This document shows, piece by piece, positions 50,301 through 58,284 of a stretch of DNA of 64,000 nt. Position 1 is the first letter of the stretch; the number at the start of each line of letters is the position of its first letter. Under the pieces are notes generated by a model. That model was not told where the DNA came from, did no database searches, and was given only the letters and a program-made list of their open reading frames with translations. Made by a program: the position numbers and the translations under genes. Origin of the DNA: Streptomyces lincolnensis (GTDB taxonomy: Bacteria; Actinomycetota; Actinomycetes; Streptomycetales; Streptomycetaceae); the NCBI RefSeq assembly GCF_021173675.1, contig NZ_JAIHON010000009.1, positions 310,001-374,000 on the forward strand, in the 5' to 3' direction.

Positions 50301-51415
50301 TGTCCTGGGTCGTGCACGAGGAGACCTACGGCCGTCGCGCGCTGCCCGGCGAGGAGCCGCACGACCTGCTCGGCGAGACCGTCGCGCAGATCCGCCCGCT
50401 GGACGCCAAGGCGCTCGGCGAGGCCTGGGAGCGCCAGAAGCGCATGACCAAGCCGCCGGGCTCGCTCGGCATGCTGGAGATCATCTCCGCGCAGCTGTCC
50501 GGTCTGTCCCGCCAGTGCCCGCCGCCGATCCCGGAGCCCGCGGCCGTCGCGATCTTCGCCGGCGACCACGGTGTGCACGCCCAGGGCGTCACCCCCTGGC
50601 CGCAGGAGGTGACGGCCCAGATGGTCGCCAACTTCCTCGGCGGCGGCGCGGTCTGCAACGCCTTCGCCGGACAGGTCGGCGCCGAGGTCTGCGTCGTGGA
50701 CGTCGGTGTCGCCACCGACCTCCCGGCGACCCCCGGCCTGCTGCCCCGCAAGGTCCGCGCGGGCACCTCCGACATGACCACCGGTCCCGCGATGACCCGT
50801 GAGGAGGCCAAGCAGGCCATCGAGGTCGGCATCGAGACCGCCCGCGACCTGGTGGCCGCCGGCAACAAGGCGCTGCTCACCGGCGAGATGGGCATCGCGA
50901 ACACCACCGCGTCCGCCGCCCTGATCTCGGTGTTCACCGACACCGACCCGGCCGACGTCACCGGCCGGGGCACCGGCATCAACGACGAGACCCTCGCCCG
51001 CAAGACCGAGGTCGTCCGCCGCGCGATCGAGCTCCACCAGCCGGACCCGGCCGACCCCATCGGCGTGCTCGCCGCGATCGGCGGCTTCGAGCACGCCGCC
51101 ATGGTCGGCCTGCTCCTCGGCGGTGCCTCCCTGCGGACGCCGGTGATCCTGGACGGCGTCAGCGCCGGGGCCGCCGCACTGGTCGCCCGCGCGATCGCCC
51201 CCGAGGTCCTGGCCGCCTGCATCGCGGGCCACCGCAGCGCGGAGCCCGGCCATGTGGCCGCCCTCAACAAGCTCGGCCTGCGCCCCCTGGTCGACCTCGA
51301 CCTCCGCCTCGGCGAGGGCACGGGCGCGCTGCTGGCCCTGCCGCTGGTCCAGAGCACGGCACGGGCGATGCACGAGGTGGCCACGTTCGACTCCGCGGGG
51401 GTCACCGAGAAGTGA
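47339..51415 (+). CDS. cobT: BluB-CobT fusion with a long disordered repeat-rich N-terminus
   Basis: A 1358-residue protein. Residues 1 to about 785 are Pro/Ala/Glu/Gln-rich and disordered, including about 24 hexad repeats of Q-x-P-E-x-x (residues 284-431). Residues about 785-1005 are a BluB nitroreductase-fold domain (RRDIRNGFRSDPIPHEVLLR, HSQPWDFVVI), which makes 5,6-dimethylbenzimidazole from FMNH2. From about 1005 is CobT, which activates that base with nicotinate mononucleotide; LLTGEMGIANTT and the catalytic Glu1326 (LRLGEGTGA) are intact. The ATG at 47339 follows GAGGGG; sequence upstream in frame is non-coding in character. A strong terminator follows. Confidence 0.9.
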   Translation: MTDTGQVPGEGLPENAGMVEQPGVPGAYTYLSETTTEDDDLLLLPGAQSPWGNEVAPPVPEPVVETVHEPGPHEMAGRDSGSHDLSAVRMPNPAQATAPPRRPLHLGPPIPDASASPVRSLADRGAVGAPVRQSGPPTAGPEYLDVPQAREMTPQAAAPWGSTPVQGAVQAPVAPQAPAAETVVPAAEPVGVAAHSGEPMAAAHAAVSRPAAEAVAVPAPGEAPPSPDASLAPQGYEGEPAGQVPAPVQPETAATFGGDAVPADPYAQAPGPWPESPQEPEGGQLPEGVQAADFAQVPGDGGDTQVPEAGQAPEAAQPVESAPTSEDLQSPEGAQLPEGVQAPEAGQAAEVAQSAESAPTPEGVQTPETAQAPGDVQAAPEAAQAPEAAQAAETAPVPESVQSPEAAQVPEGVQPPADVQIPQPDQLPETPPVPDADQAPVAGPLEGPAPDSTETPTAEIEGTAAETGPAEVAGADALPAPGEMPEAAPAPDAPQGPEDMAAMADPDPDPDPDLVMDPATEQMAAAAQEAAPTPEDAQDTEFAHPAETATAPEPATAPDGTPEPEDMPAPEALTPEPADTTPGSVPPPGAEPTPAVDPGAPDTAVQDTAPAPEAPEAVPAPQPEDGLTAPGDAEPLAAAHAEAIAPEQDQAPVAEAQPTPAVAPPAQGPKLAPDTRPEQLMAQDTAAAPTPAVAETAPPHPEFVPVEGSVPTTPHLAPTPPHATPLPAQEPAPVPAPRDGDPEVVQNADDLDTRAADQEDRAVQQPGGEEGAAVDDVRQPAGPAAPPYDDAEREAVLKVMRERRDIRNGFRSDPIPHEVLLRVLEAAHTAPSVGHSQPWDFVVIRSAETRQAMHELAARQRDAYAKSLPKGRAKQFKELKIEAILDTPVNIVVTADPTRGGRHTLGRHTQPQMAPYSAALAVENLWLAARAEGLGVGWVSFFDEREMVRALGLPEHLEVIAYLCVGYVDEFPEEPELMQAGWSKRRPLSWVVHEETYGRRALPGEEPHDLLGETVAQIRPLDAKALGEAWERQKRMTKPPGSLGMLEIISAQLSGLSRQCPPPIPEPAAVAIFAGDHGVHAQGVTPWPQEVTAQMVANFLGGGAVCNAFAGQVGAEVCVVDVGVATDLPATPGLLPRKVRAGTSDMTTGPAMTREEAKQAIEVGIETARDLVAAGNKALLTGEMGIANTTASAALISVFTDTDPADVTGRGTGINDETLARKTEVVRRAIELHQPDPADPIGVLAAIGGFEHAAMVGLLLGGASLRTPVILDGVSAGAAALVARAIAPEVLAACIAGHRSAEPGHVAALNKLGLRPLVDLDLRLGEGTGALLALPLVQSTARAMHEVATFDSAGVTEK
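48188..48630 (+). repeat. 18-bp tandem repeats encoding Q-x-P-E-x-x hexads
   Basis: About 24 imperfect 18-bp units in frame within bluB-cobT, such as QAPEAA, QSPEGA and QLPEGV, with a higher-order pattern QSAESA/PTPEGV recurring. They encode the disordered linker. Confidence 0.8.
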
Positions 51416-51421
51416 CCCGAA

Positions 51422-51461
51422 CCGGGGTGGGGCCCACGCTCCTGCGGGCACCCCACCCCGG
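51422..51461 (+). terminator. Strong hairpin after bluB-cobT
   Basis: CCGGGGTGGGG (51422-51432) pairs perfectly with CCCCACCCCGG (51451-51461) over an 18-base loop, with extra inner GCCC/GGGC pairing. It lies 6 bp after the stop. Confidence 0.85.
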
Positions 51462-51554
51462 CCGTACGCTGAATCCGTCTGTAAAAATCTGCACGTCAGG
51501 GCTGCTCCAGCGCCGTAGCACCCGTTGCATCGCCAGGACGAGGAGCCGCACCTC

Positions 51555-52796
51555 ATGGCCGAACACCCCGCCTACCCCGTAGGCCTCCGCCTCACCGGCC
51601 GTCGCGTCGTCGTGCTCGGCGGCGGCCAGGTCGCCCAGCGCCGTCTGCCGGCCCTCATCGCGGCGGGCGCGGACATCGTCCTGGTGTCCCCCGGCGTGAC
51701 CCCCTCGGTCGAGGCGATGGCGGACGCGGGCGAGATCACCTGGGAGCAGCGGCCGTACCGGGAGGGCGACCTCGCCGACGCCTGGTACGCCCTCATCGCC
51801 ACCGGTGACACGGAAGCCAACACGCGGGCCTCCGCGGAGGCCGAGCGCCACCGCGTGTGGTGCGTCCGCTCCGACGACGCGGACCGGGCCACGGCCTGGA
51901 CCCCCGCGACCGGCCACAGCGAGGGCGTCACGATCGCCGTCCTGACCACCGACGCCAAGGGCCGCGACCCCCGCCACACCGCCGCGATCCGCGACGCCGT
52001 GGTCGAGGGCCTGCGCGACGGCACGCTCGTCGCCCCGCACCACCGCACCCGCACCGCCGGTGTCGCCCTCGTCGGCGGCGGCCCCGGCGACCCGGACCTC
52101 ATCACGGTCCGCGGCCGCCGTCTGCTCGCCGAGGCCGACGTCGTCATCACCGACCACCTCGGCCCGCGCGACCTGCTCGCGGAACTCCCGCCGAGCGTCG
52201 AGGTCATCGACGCGGCGAAGCTGCCGTACGGCCGTTTCATGGCCCAGGAGGCCATCAACGAGGCGCTGATCGAACACGCCAAGCAGGGCAAGTCGGTCGT
52301 CCGCCTCAAGGGCGGCGACCCCTTCGTCTACGGCCGGGGCATGGAGGAGGTCCAGGCGCTGGCCGAGGCCGGCGTCCCGTGCACGGTCGTGCCCGGCATC
52401 TCCAGCTCGATCTCGGTGCCGGGCGCCGCGGGCATCCCCGTCACCCACCGGGGCGTCGCCCACGAGTTCACCGTGGTCAGCGGGCACATCGCGCCGGACG
52501 ACGAACGCTCCCTGGTCGACTGGCCGTCCCTCGCCCGGCTGACCGGCACGCTGGTGATCCTCATGGGCGTCGGCACGATCGGGAAGGTCGCCGAGACGCT
52601 CATCGCCCACGGCAAGTCCCCCGAGACCCCGGTCGCCCTGGTCCAGGAGGGCACCACGGCCGCCCAGCGCCGGGTCGACGCCACCCTCGCGACCGTCGCC
52701 GATGTCGTCCGGGAGCAGGACGTGGAGCCCCCGGCCGTGATCGTCATCGGCGAGGTCGTCGCCGTGGGACCGCGGCCGGCGCCGACATCGGCGTAA
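51555..52796 (+). CDS. cysG: Siroheme synthase / uroporphyrinogen-III C-methyltransferase
   Basis: 413 residues. Residues about 1-150 are a Rossmann precorrin-2 dehydrogenase/ferrochelatase-like domain (RVVVLGGGQVAQRRLPAL). Residues about 165-405 are the SAM uroporphyrinogen methyltransferase (VALVGGGPGDPDLITVRG, VVRLKGGDPFVYGRG, VTHRGVAHEFTVVSGH). It makes precorrin-2, the branch point to siroheme and cobalamin. The ATG at 51555 follows GAGGAG. It lies after the cobT terminator, so it probably has its own promoter. Confidence 0.95.
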   Translation: MAEHPAYPVGLRLTGRRVVVLGGGQVAQRRLPALIAAGADIVLVSPGVTPSVEAMADAGEITWEQRPYREGDLADAWYALIATGDTEANTRASAEAERHRVWCVRSDDADRATAWTPATGHSEGVTIAVLTTDAKGRDPRHTAAIRDAVVEGLRDGTLVAPHHRTRTAGVALVGGGPGDPDLITVRGRRLLAEADVVITDHLGPRDLLAELPPSVEVIDAAKLPYGRFMAQEAINEALIEHAKQGKSVVRLKGGDPFVYGRGMEEVQALAEAGVPCTVVPGISSSISVPGAAGIPVTHRGVAHEFTVVSGHIAPDDERSLVDWPSLARLTGTLVILMGVGTIGKVAETLIAHGKSPETPVALVQEGTTAAQRRVDATLATVADVVREQDVEPPAVIVIGEVVAVGPRPAPTSA

Positions 52797-52878
52797 CCCG
52801 GGCACCCCAGGTAACCCGGGGTAACCCAACTCGTCCCCAGCCGTTGGCACCACACCCAGGACAAGGCAGTATCACCCT

Positions 52879-53697
52879 GTGGCCGATCTCATCACCGTCG
52901 AGGACCCCGACGACCCGCGCCTGCACGACTACACGGGCCTGACCGACGTCGAACTGCGCCGCAAGCGCGAACCGGCCGAGGGCCTGTTCATCGCCGAGGG
53001 CGAGAAGGTCATCCGGCGGGCCAAGGACGCCGGGTACGAGATGCGGTCGATGCTGCTGTCCGCCAAGTGGGTCGACGTCATGCGCGACGTCATCGACGAG
53101 CTCCCGGCCCCCGTGTACGCGGTCGGCCCGGAACTCGCCGAGCAGGTCACCGGCTACCACGTGCACCGCGGCGCGCTCGCCTCCATGCAGCGCAAGCCGC
53201 TGGCCACGGCCGCCGAACTCCTGCAGACGGCACGCCGGGTGGTCGTCATGGAGTCCGTGAACGACCACACCAACATCGGCGCGATCTTCCGCTCGGCGGC
53301 GGCGCTCGGCATGGACGCGGTCCTGCTGTCCCCCGACTGCGCGGACCCCCTCTACCGCCGCAGCGTCAAGGTCTCCATGGGCGCGGTCTTCTCCGTCCCC
53401 TACGCCCGTCTCGACACCTGGCCCAAGGGTCTGGAGTCGGTCCGCGAGGCCGGCTTCACCCTCCTCGCCCTCACCCCGGACGCCAAGGCCAGAACCCTCG
53501 ACGAAGCCGCCCCCCACACCATGGACCGGGTCGCCCTCATGCTCGGCGCAGAGGGCGACGGCCTCTCCACCCAGGCCCTCGTCGCCGCCGACGAATGGGT
53601 CCGTATCCCCATGGCCCACGGCGTCGACTCCCTCAACGTGGGCGCGGCGGCAGCGGTCGCCTTCTACGCGGTGGCCACGGGCCGACCCCAGGCGTAG
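52879..53697 (+). CDS. TrmH/SpoU-family RNA 2'-O-methyltransferase
   Basis: A 272-residue SPOUT methyltransferase. An N-terminal substrate-binding domain (EGLFIAEGEKVIRRA) precedes the knotted SAM domain with motif 1 ESVNDHTNIGAIFRSAAALG, motif 2 LMLGAEGDGLS and motif 3 IPMAHGVDSLNVGAAAAV. The target rRNA or tRNA base is unknown. The GTG at 52879 lies just after short repeats of TAACCCGGG (52793-52826). It converges tail-to-tail with the kinase, three bases apart. Confidence 0.93.
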   Translation: MADLITVEDPDDPRLHDYTGLTDVELRRKREPAEGLFIAEGEKVIRRAKDAGYEMRSMLLSAKWVDVMRDVIDELPAPVYAVGPELAEQVTGYHVHRGALASMQRKPLATAAELLQTARRVVVMESVNDHTNIGAIFRSAAALGMDAVLLSPDCADPLYRRSVKVSMGAVFSVPYARLDTWPKGLESVREAGFTLLALTPDAKARTLDEAAPHTMDRVALMLGAEGDGLSTQALVAADEWVRIPMAHGVDSLNVGAAAAVAFYAVATGRPQA

Positions 53698-53700
53698 GGC

Positions 53701-55137
53701 TCAGTCCTTACTGAAGGTCGCCTCGTACCGCTCGGCCATCCGCGGCCCCTCGTCGAGAGGCGTGAACCCGGGCCCCGACGGCGTGTGCCCCCGTTCCTCC
53801 CGTACGACGTCCCGCTGGTCGCCGATTCCGCGTGACGGGCCCTGGCAGCCCTGCGCCGCGGCGATGCCGAGCGCCACGAGCAGCGTGACCACCACGAACA
53901 CGAACAACCGCTGGCGCAGAAGCCGGGGGTTGGCGGGCCGCCGCCCGGTGCCCGTGGTCCTGGGCGCCGGACGACCGGTGCCGCTGCGCGGGGTGGGACG
54001 GTTCCCGCTTCCCGAGCGGGTCGTATTGCGGGTGGCCGGAGTGGGCCGCGCGGTCCCGGACCGGGAGGCGGAGCCGCCGTTCCGGGAAGCGCCGCCACCC
54101 CGGGAGGGAGCCGCACCGCCGCGCGAGGGAGCAGGTCCCCGCGACGAGGAGGCACCGCCACGCGGCGGGGGAGTGCCCTGCGCACCCGGCCCGCCCGACT
54201 GCTGCCCCTGCGATCGCCGCTGAGGCGCCCGATCCGGATAGCTGTCGGAGATCCGCCCGGTGGGCCGGTCCGCCTCACCGGCCCGCGGGACCGGCGGACG
54301 CAGGTCCGTGTGCCCCTGCGCCTCGCGCGCCGCGATCTCCTTCAGGCGCAGCGACAACTGGAGCGTGCTGGGCCGTTCCTGGGGATCCTTCGCCAGACAC
54401 GCCCGCACCAGCGGAGCCAGCGCGTCCGGCACCCCGTGCAGCTGCGCCTCCTCGTGCACCACGCGGTACAGCATCACCTCGGAACTGCCGTGCCCGAAGG
54501 GCGAGTCGCCCATCGAGGCGTACGCCAGCGTCGCCCCGAGGGAGAACACGTCCGTGGCCGGCGTCACCGCGGCACCGCGCACCTGCTCGGGCGCGAGGAA
54601 ACCGGGCGAACCCACGGCCGTCCCCACATGCGTGAGCGTCGAGGCCCCCGTCGCCCAGGCGATGCCGAAGTCGATGATCCGCGGCCCCTTGGGGGACAGC
54701 AGGATGTTGGACGGCTTGAGGTCCCGGTGCACCACACCGGCCTCGTGCACGGCGACCAGCCCCTCCGACAGGGCGGCACCCACGGCCGCGACCTCGGCCG
54801 CGCCGAGCGAACCCTCGTCGGCGACCTTGTCGTGCAGGGAAGGACCGGGCACGTACTGGGTCGCGAACCACGGACGGTCCGCCTCCAGATCCGCGGCGAC
54901 GAGCCGTGCCGTGCAGCCACCCCGGATCCGCCGGGCCGCCGACACCTCACGGGCGAACCGCGACCGGAACTCCTGGTCCTCGGCCAGATCGGGCCGGATC
55001 ACCTTCAGCGCGACCCGCTGGCCCTTGCGGTCGGAGCCCAGATAGACCACGCCCATCCCGCCCGCGCCCAGCCGTCTGTGAAGCCTGAACGAGCCGACGA
55101 CGCGCGGGTCCTCGCGCCTCAGGCGCATCATCGCCAT
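53701..55137 (-). CDS. Membrane-anchored Ser/Thr protein kinase
   Basis: 478 residues. The Hanks-type kinase domain (about 15-275) has Lys45 (VALKVIRPD), the catalytic HRDLKPSN with Asp139 and DFG at 156-158. A Pro/Arg/Ser/Gly-rich, presumably disordered linker of about 120 residues follows, then one membrane helix (LFVFVVVTLLVALGIAAA) and a short extracytoplasmic tail of about 45 residues. It has no PASTA domains, so its sensor is unclear. I chose the ATG at 55137 (MAMMRLRREDP); nearby ATGs at 55143 and 55131 are also possible. Confidence 0.92.
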   Translation of the reverse strand: MAMMRLRREDPRVVGSFRLHRRLGAGGMGVVYLGSDRKGQRVALKVIRPDLAEDQEFRSRFAREVSAARRIRGGCTARLVAADLEADRPWFATQYVPGPSLHDKVADEGSLGAAEVAAVGAALSEGLVAVHEAGVVHRDLKPSNILLSPKGPRIIDFGIAWATGASTLTHVGTAVGSPGFLAPEQVRGAAVTPATDVFSLGATLAYASMGDSPFGHGSSEVMLYRVVHEEAQLHGVPDALAPLVRACLAKDPQERPSTLQLSLRLKEIAAREAQGHTDLRPPVPRAGEADRPTGRISDSYPDRAPQRRSQGQQSGGPGAQGTPPPRGGASSSRGPAPSRGGAAPSRGGGASRNGGSASRSGTARPTPATRNTTRSGSGNRPTPRSGTGRPAPRTTGTGRRPANPRLLRQRLFVFVVVTLLVALGIAAAQGCQGPSRGIGDQRDVVREERGHTPSGPGFTPLDEGPRMAERYEATFSKD

Positions 55138-55339
55138 GTTCATCCCCGCTGCCCGGTCCGTGTGACGTGCCACAGCTTACGTTTCCACGGCCCGCCGCGC
55201 GCAGAGGCCGCGCCCTCTCGTCCCGATCGATTGTCAGTGCCGGGTGGGAGACTTGAAGAGTGGTCAGGGACCGCGCGAACAGGCCGACTTCGGCACAAGT
55301 GTGATCCCAACCACCCATCGCAGAAGGGGGATTGAACCC

Positions 55340-55615
55340 GTGAAGGGTGATCGCGTGGAAATAGTCGTGGACGCCGGGGACACGACACGTACATATGAGG
55401 TGGTGGCGAGCCGGGCGGGCCGCCGAGTGGAGACGGCGGTACGACGAGGTGTCGTAGAAGTGAGCGAAGTCACCCGAAACGGCTCCGTGGTCCGCACGGC
55501 CCGTTTCATGGCGACCCGGGTCCTGGCCCTCGTGGAGCAGCCGGTTCCCCGCGAGGACACCTCAGAGAAAGCGGGGCACTCCGGGCGCCCCCTCCGGGAA
55601 GACCCCGAGACCTAG
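55340..55615 (+). CDS. Small conserved hypothetical protein
   Basis: A 91-residue cytoplasmic protein starting VKGDRVEIVVDAGDTTRTYE. It is a small beta-rich, probably SH3-like domain followed by a charged tail. Function is unknown, but its clean composition and likely conservation in Streptomyces support a real gene. The GTG at 55340 follows AAGGGGGA. It is divergent from the kinase gene across about 200 bp. Confidence 0.7.
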   Translation: MKGDRVEIVVDAGDTTRTYEVVASRAGRRVETAVRRGVVEVSEVTRNGSVVRTARFMATRVLALVEQPVPREDTSEKAGHSGRPLREDPET

Positions 55616-55813
55616 GACCCCGTCTCCACCCAGGGGAGTACTCCGCAGGTCACGGCTCATCCTCCGGGAGGCCCGGCAATCGGTACGAGGGCATGACGCC
55701 CGAACACCGCCGGACGCCTAGATTTGAGGTCAAGCGGCGGGTGCAGCACTCGTCCCCCGAGGTCAGACACCCGCCGCTGCCAACCACAACGGAGAACGGT
55801 CAGGAGAGGGACC

Positions 55814-55993
55814 ATGGCCCAGACGGCACCGCGGACACTGATCCGCACACACGACCGCCGCTCGGGCCGTCGCCACCCCCTGGTGGCGACACTTATGGCC
55901 CTTCCCCTGGCGGCACTGCTCCTCCTCGTCTTCGACGGCTGGGAGACAGTGGCCACACAAGCGTCGTCCGTGGGAGTGATGCTGGGGCGCTGA
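55814..55993 (+). CDS. Small single-pass membrane protein
   Basis: A 59-residue protein starting MAQTAPRTLIRTHDRRSG with a basic N-terminus and one membrane helix (LVATLMALPLAALLLLVF). Function is unknown. The ATG at 55814 is preceded by AGGAGAGGG, an excellent site. A strong hairpin terminator follows about 90 bp downstream. Confidence 0.65.
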   Translation: MAQTAPRTLIRTHDRRSGRRHPLVATLMALPLAALLLLVFDGWETVATQASSVGVMLGR

Positions 55994-56074
55994 GCGGCGA
56001 CCCCAGGCCCGGAAGAGCGGTCCGGGCGGGGACATCCACCCATGAAACCCCGTGGGGACGGGGGTGCGGCGGAC

Positions 56075-56120
56075 GGCAAAATGCCGGCGCAGCTGGGGAG
56101 CTGCGCCGGCATTGCTTTGC
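56075..56120 (+). terminator. Strong 15-bp hairpin terminator
   Basis: AATGCCGGCGCAGCT (56080-56094), loop GGGG, perfect complement (56099-56113), with outer GGCAAA/TTTGCC pairing across a small bulge. It ends the small membrane-protein transcript. Confidence 0.85.
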
Positions 56121-56152
56121 CCTCAAACCACCGGCCCCGGGCCAAGCCCCCC

Positions 56153-56470
56153 GTCCTCCGGCCTTCGAGGACGAGCTCTTGCCGTCCCGATCCCCCACCC
56201 ACCCGCACTTTCAGCCCGTCCAGCGTGTGATGACTCGGGCCTGGCCGTCCCGATCTCCCACCCACCCGCACTTTCAGCCCGTCCAGCGTGTGATGACTCG
56301 GGCCTGGCCGCCCTGATCCCCCACCCGCCCGCGTTTTCAGCCCGTCCGGCGTTCGAGGACGAGCTCTTGCCGTCCCGATCCCCCGCCCGCCCGCGTTTTG
56401 AGCCCGTCCGGCGTTTGAGGACGAGGCCCCTTCAGGGCCGATCGGGGGTCCAGGGGGCGGAGCCCCCTGG
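56153..56470 (+). repeat. Five-unit tandem array of about 63 bp
   Basis: Units start at 56153, 56218, 56281, 56344 and 56406 (periods 65, 63, 63, 62). Each begins with a GTCC-GGCG-like core; two subtypes alternate in the middle (TGATGACTCGGGCC versus TTCGAGGACGAGCTC). The last unit ends in hairpins GGCCC/GGGCC and CCAGGGGGC/GCCCCCTGG. The GTCCGGCGTTTGAGGACGAG core is a known type of Streptomyces intergenic repeat (memory). Confidence 0.8.
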
Positions 56471-56596
56471 GGGCGGCAGCCCTGGGGATGGGACGGGTAG
56501 GGGCGGCGGGGGCGAAAGAATCCAGGGCACCAGGAACACAGCCCCGCACCCCCCTGCGTACCCTCACAAAAGACACCCGCACGCCCGAGGAGCCCA

Positions 56597-57586
56597 GTGA
56601 CCCCCCACCCCCTCCTCGCCGAACTCACCACCCGAGTCAGAGCCAAGGCCCACGCAACCACCAAGGCATGCCCCTGCGGCGCAACAGGCGAAACGGGCGA
56701 AAGCGGTGCAACCAAAACACAAGACACACCCACCACCACCCTCGCCGACCGCCCCGACGCCACAGTCGTCCGCCACGCCCACACCGTCGCCAAGGCGCAC
56801 GCCCCCGACACCCTCCCCACCGACCTCACCCCCCGCCTCACCACAGCCACCCGCCTCCCCGACATCCTCCTGCCCCCACTCACCCCCACCCCGACCCACC
56901 TCCACGGCCGCCTGGTCACGTTCTGGCCGTACGGCACCCCCGTGGACCCGGACAACCCCGACGCCGCCCCCTGGGAAGAGGCCGCCACCCTCCTCGCCCA
57001 CCTCCACCGCACGCCCATACCGACACCCGGCCTCCCACCCATGCGCGGCCCCCTCAAGGCCGCCCAGGCGATCACCCGCCTCCGAGCGGCCACCCCCCAC
57101 CCCGCCACCACCCCCGTCCTCCGCGCCTGGAACACCCTCCCGCCCTGGGCCCGAGCCGAGACCCCCCTGCCGGACACCACCACCCTCTGCCACGGCGACC
57201 TCCACCTCGGCCAGCTCGTACGCCACCCCGCCCCCGACGGCCCCTGGCGCCTCATAGACGTCGACGACCTCGGCACCGGACCCCCCGCCTGGGACCTCGC
57301 CCGCCCGGCCGCCTGGTACGCCTGCGGCCTGCTCACCCCCGACGAGTGGACCCGCTTCCTCACCGCGTACCGCACGGCCGGCGGCCCCGCCGTCCCCGCG
57401 ACCGGCGACCCCTGGCCCGCCCTGGACGTCCCGGCCCGTGCCCTCACCGCGCAGACCGCGGCCCGGTCGATCACCAAGGCCGTCGCGGCGGGCCGCCCCC
57501 TGGACGACGTGGAACAGGCACTCGTCGACGCCTGCGACCGAATGGGTTCCACCCCGCCGGAGTTGACCTCGGCTTTCCCGAAGTAG
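56597..57586 (+). CDS. Aminoglycoside-phosphotransferase-fold kinase
   Basis: A 329-residue protein of the APH/choline-kinase fold. The catalytic loop is CHGDLHLGQLVRH and the metal site is LIDVDDLGTGPPAWDLARPA. Substrate is unknown; most chromosomal family members phosphorylate small metabolites rather than antibiotics. The N-terminal 50 residues are Thr/Ala/Pro-rich and weakly conserved. The GTG at 56597 follows a GAGGAG site. It begins 126 bp after the tandem array. Confidence 0.87.
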   Translation: MTPHPLLAELTTRVRAKAHATTKACPCGATGETGESGATKTQDTPTTTLADRPDATVVRHAHTVAKAHAPDTLPTDLTPRLTTATRLPDILLPPLTPTPTHLHGRLVTFWPYGTPVDPDNPDAAPWEEAATLLAHLHRTPIPTPGLPPMRGPLKAAQAITRLRAATPHPATTPVLRAWNTLPPWARAETPLPDTTTLCHGDLHLGQLVRHPAPDGPWRLIDVDDLGTGPPAWDLARPAAWYACGLLTPDEWTRFLTAYRTAGGPAVPATGDPWPALDVPARALTAQTAARSITKAVAAGRPLDDVEQALVDACDRMGSTPPELTSAFPK

Positions 57587-57666
57587 GGTGCAACCGACCG
57601 GAGCCGGACAGAGTCTGTCCTGGCGTAACGCGAAGCAGGACCAACCGGCGAGGAGTTGAGCCGATC

Positions 57667-57984
57667 ATGCAGTGTCCGAAGTGCCATGCGCCGATGCACA
57701 CGTACAACCGCAACGGTGTCCAGATCGAGCAGTGCAGCGGCTGCCGCGGCATCTTTCTCGACTACGGCGAGCTGGAGGCGCTGACCCGCCTGGAGTCCCA
57801 GTGGGGCGGAGGCCCGGCCGTCCCGCCGCCCCCGGCCGCTCCCCAGTACCCGGCGGCGTCCTCCCCGTACCCGGCCGCTCCCGCCGCTCCCGCCTGGGGC
57901 GCCCCGCAGCACGGCGGTCACCACGGCGGCCACCACGGTCATCAGCGCAACCGCGGCTTCGGCCACATGCTGTTCTCCAGCTGA
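57667..57984 (+). CDS. TFIIB-type zinc-ribbon protein
   Basis: A 105-residue protein. Residues 1-40 form a zinc ribbon (CPKCHAPMHTYNRNGVQIEQ, CSGCRGIFLDYGELEAL). The rest is Pro/Ala-rich with a terminal His-rich stretch (HGGHHGGHHGHQ). Such small TFIIB-zinc-finger proteins are common and of unknown function; the His-rich tail may bind metal. The ATG at 57667 follows GAGGAG. A strong hairpin follows. Confidence 0.85.
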   Translation: MQCPKCHAPMHTYNRNGVQIEQCSGCRGIFLDYGELEALTRLESQWGGGPAVPPPPAAPQYPAASSPYPAAPAAPAWGAPQHGGHHGGHHGHQRNRGFGHMLFSS

Positions 57985-58034
57985 CGTCAGCCGCAGCTGA
58001 GACCGCCTGCCGCCGACACCGGCCGGCACACGAA

Positions 58035-58064
58035 GAAGCCCCCGACCTGAGGGCCGGGGGCTTC
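58035..58064. terminator. Hairpin between zinc-ribbon gene and tRNA operon
   Basis: GAAGCCCCCG (58035-58044) and CGGGGGCTTC (58055-58064) form a perfect 10-bp stem. It separates the plus-strand zinc-ribbon gene and the minus-strand tRNA operon and could serve both strands. Confidence 0.8.
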
Positions 58065-58070
58065 GGTGTG

Positions 58071-58142
58071 TGGACGATACTGGGATTGAACCAGTGACCT
58101 CTTCCGTGTCAGGGAAGCGCTCTCCCGCTGAGCTAATCGTCC
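58071..58142 (-). tRNA. tRNA-Val (anticodon GAC), third copy
   Basis: A 72-nt cloverleaf: acceptor GGACGAT/ATCGTCC, D-arm TAGCTCAGCGGGAGAGC, anticodon loop CTGACAC, T-arm GGTTCAATCCC. Last gene of the operon. Confidence 0.93.
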
Positions 58143-58176
58143 TCGGGACCACGGCCCGAGGGCCGTGTGTACTGCG

Positions 58177-58248
58177 TGCGCGATACTGGGATTGAACCAG
58201 TGACCTCTTCCGTGTCAGGGAAGCGCTCTCCCGCTGAGCTAATCGCGC
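58177..58248 (-). tRNA. tRNA-Val (anticodon GAC), second copy with altered acceptor
   Basis: Identical to its neighbours from the D-arm to the T-arm but with acceptor GCGCGAT/ATCGCGC. The two changed pairs are compensated, so the stem is intact. Confidence 0.93.
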
Positions 58249-58284
58249 GGGTCGGATCTCGCCGTACGAGCCGGGCGGATCCAG

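Noticed and set aside
47315..51556. Very long minus-strand open frame opposite bluB-cobT
   Set aside because: It is the high-GC antisense shadow of bluB-cobT; its product is Gly/Arg/Leu-rich without domains, and the plus-strand protein has intact active sites.
56042..56596. Protein-coding frames through the 63-bp array
   Set aside because: Period 63 keeps frames open by chance; no ribosome-binding site or domain, and units vary by one or two bases.
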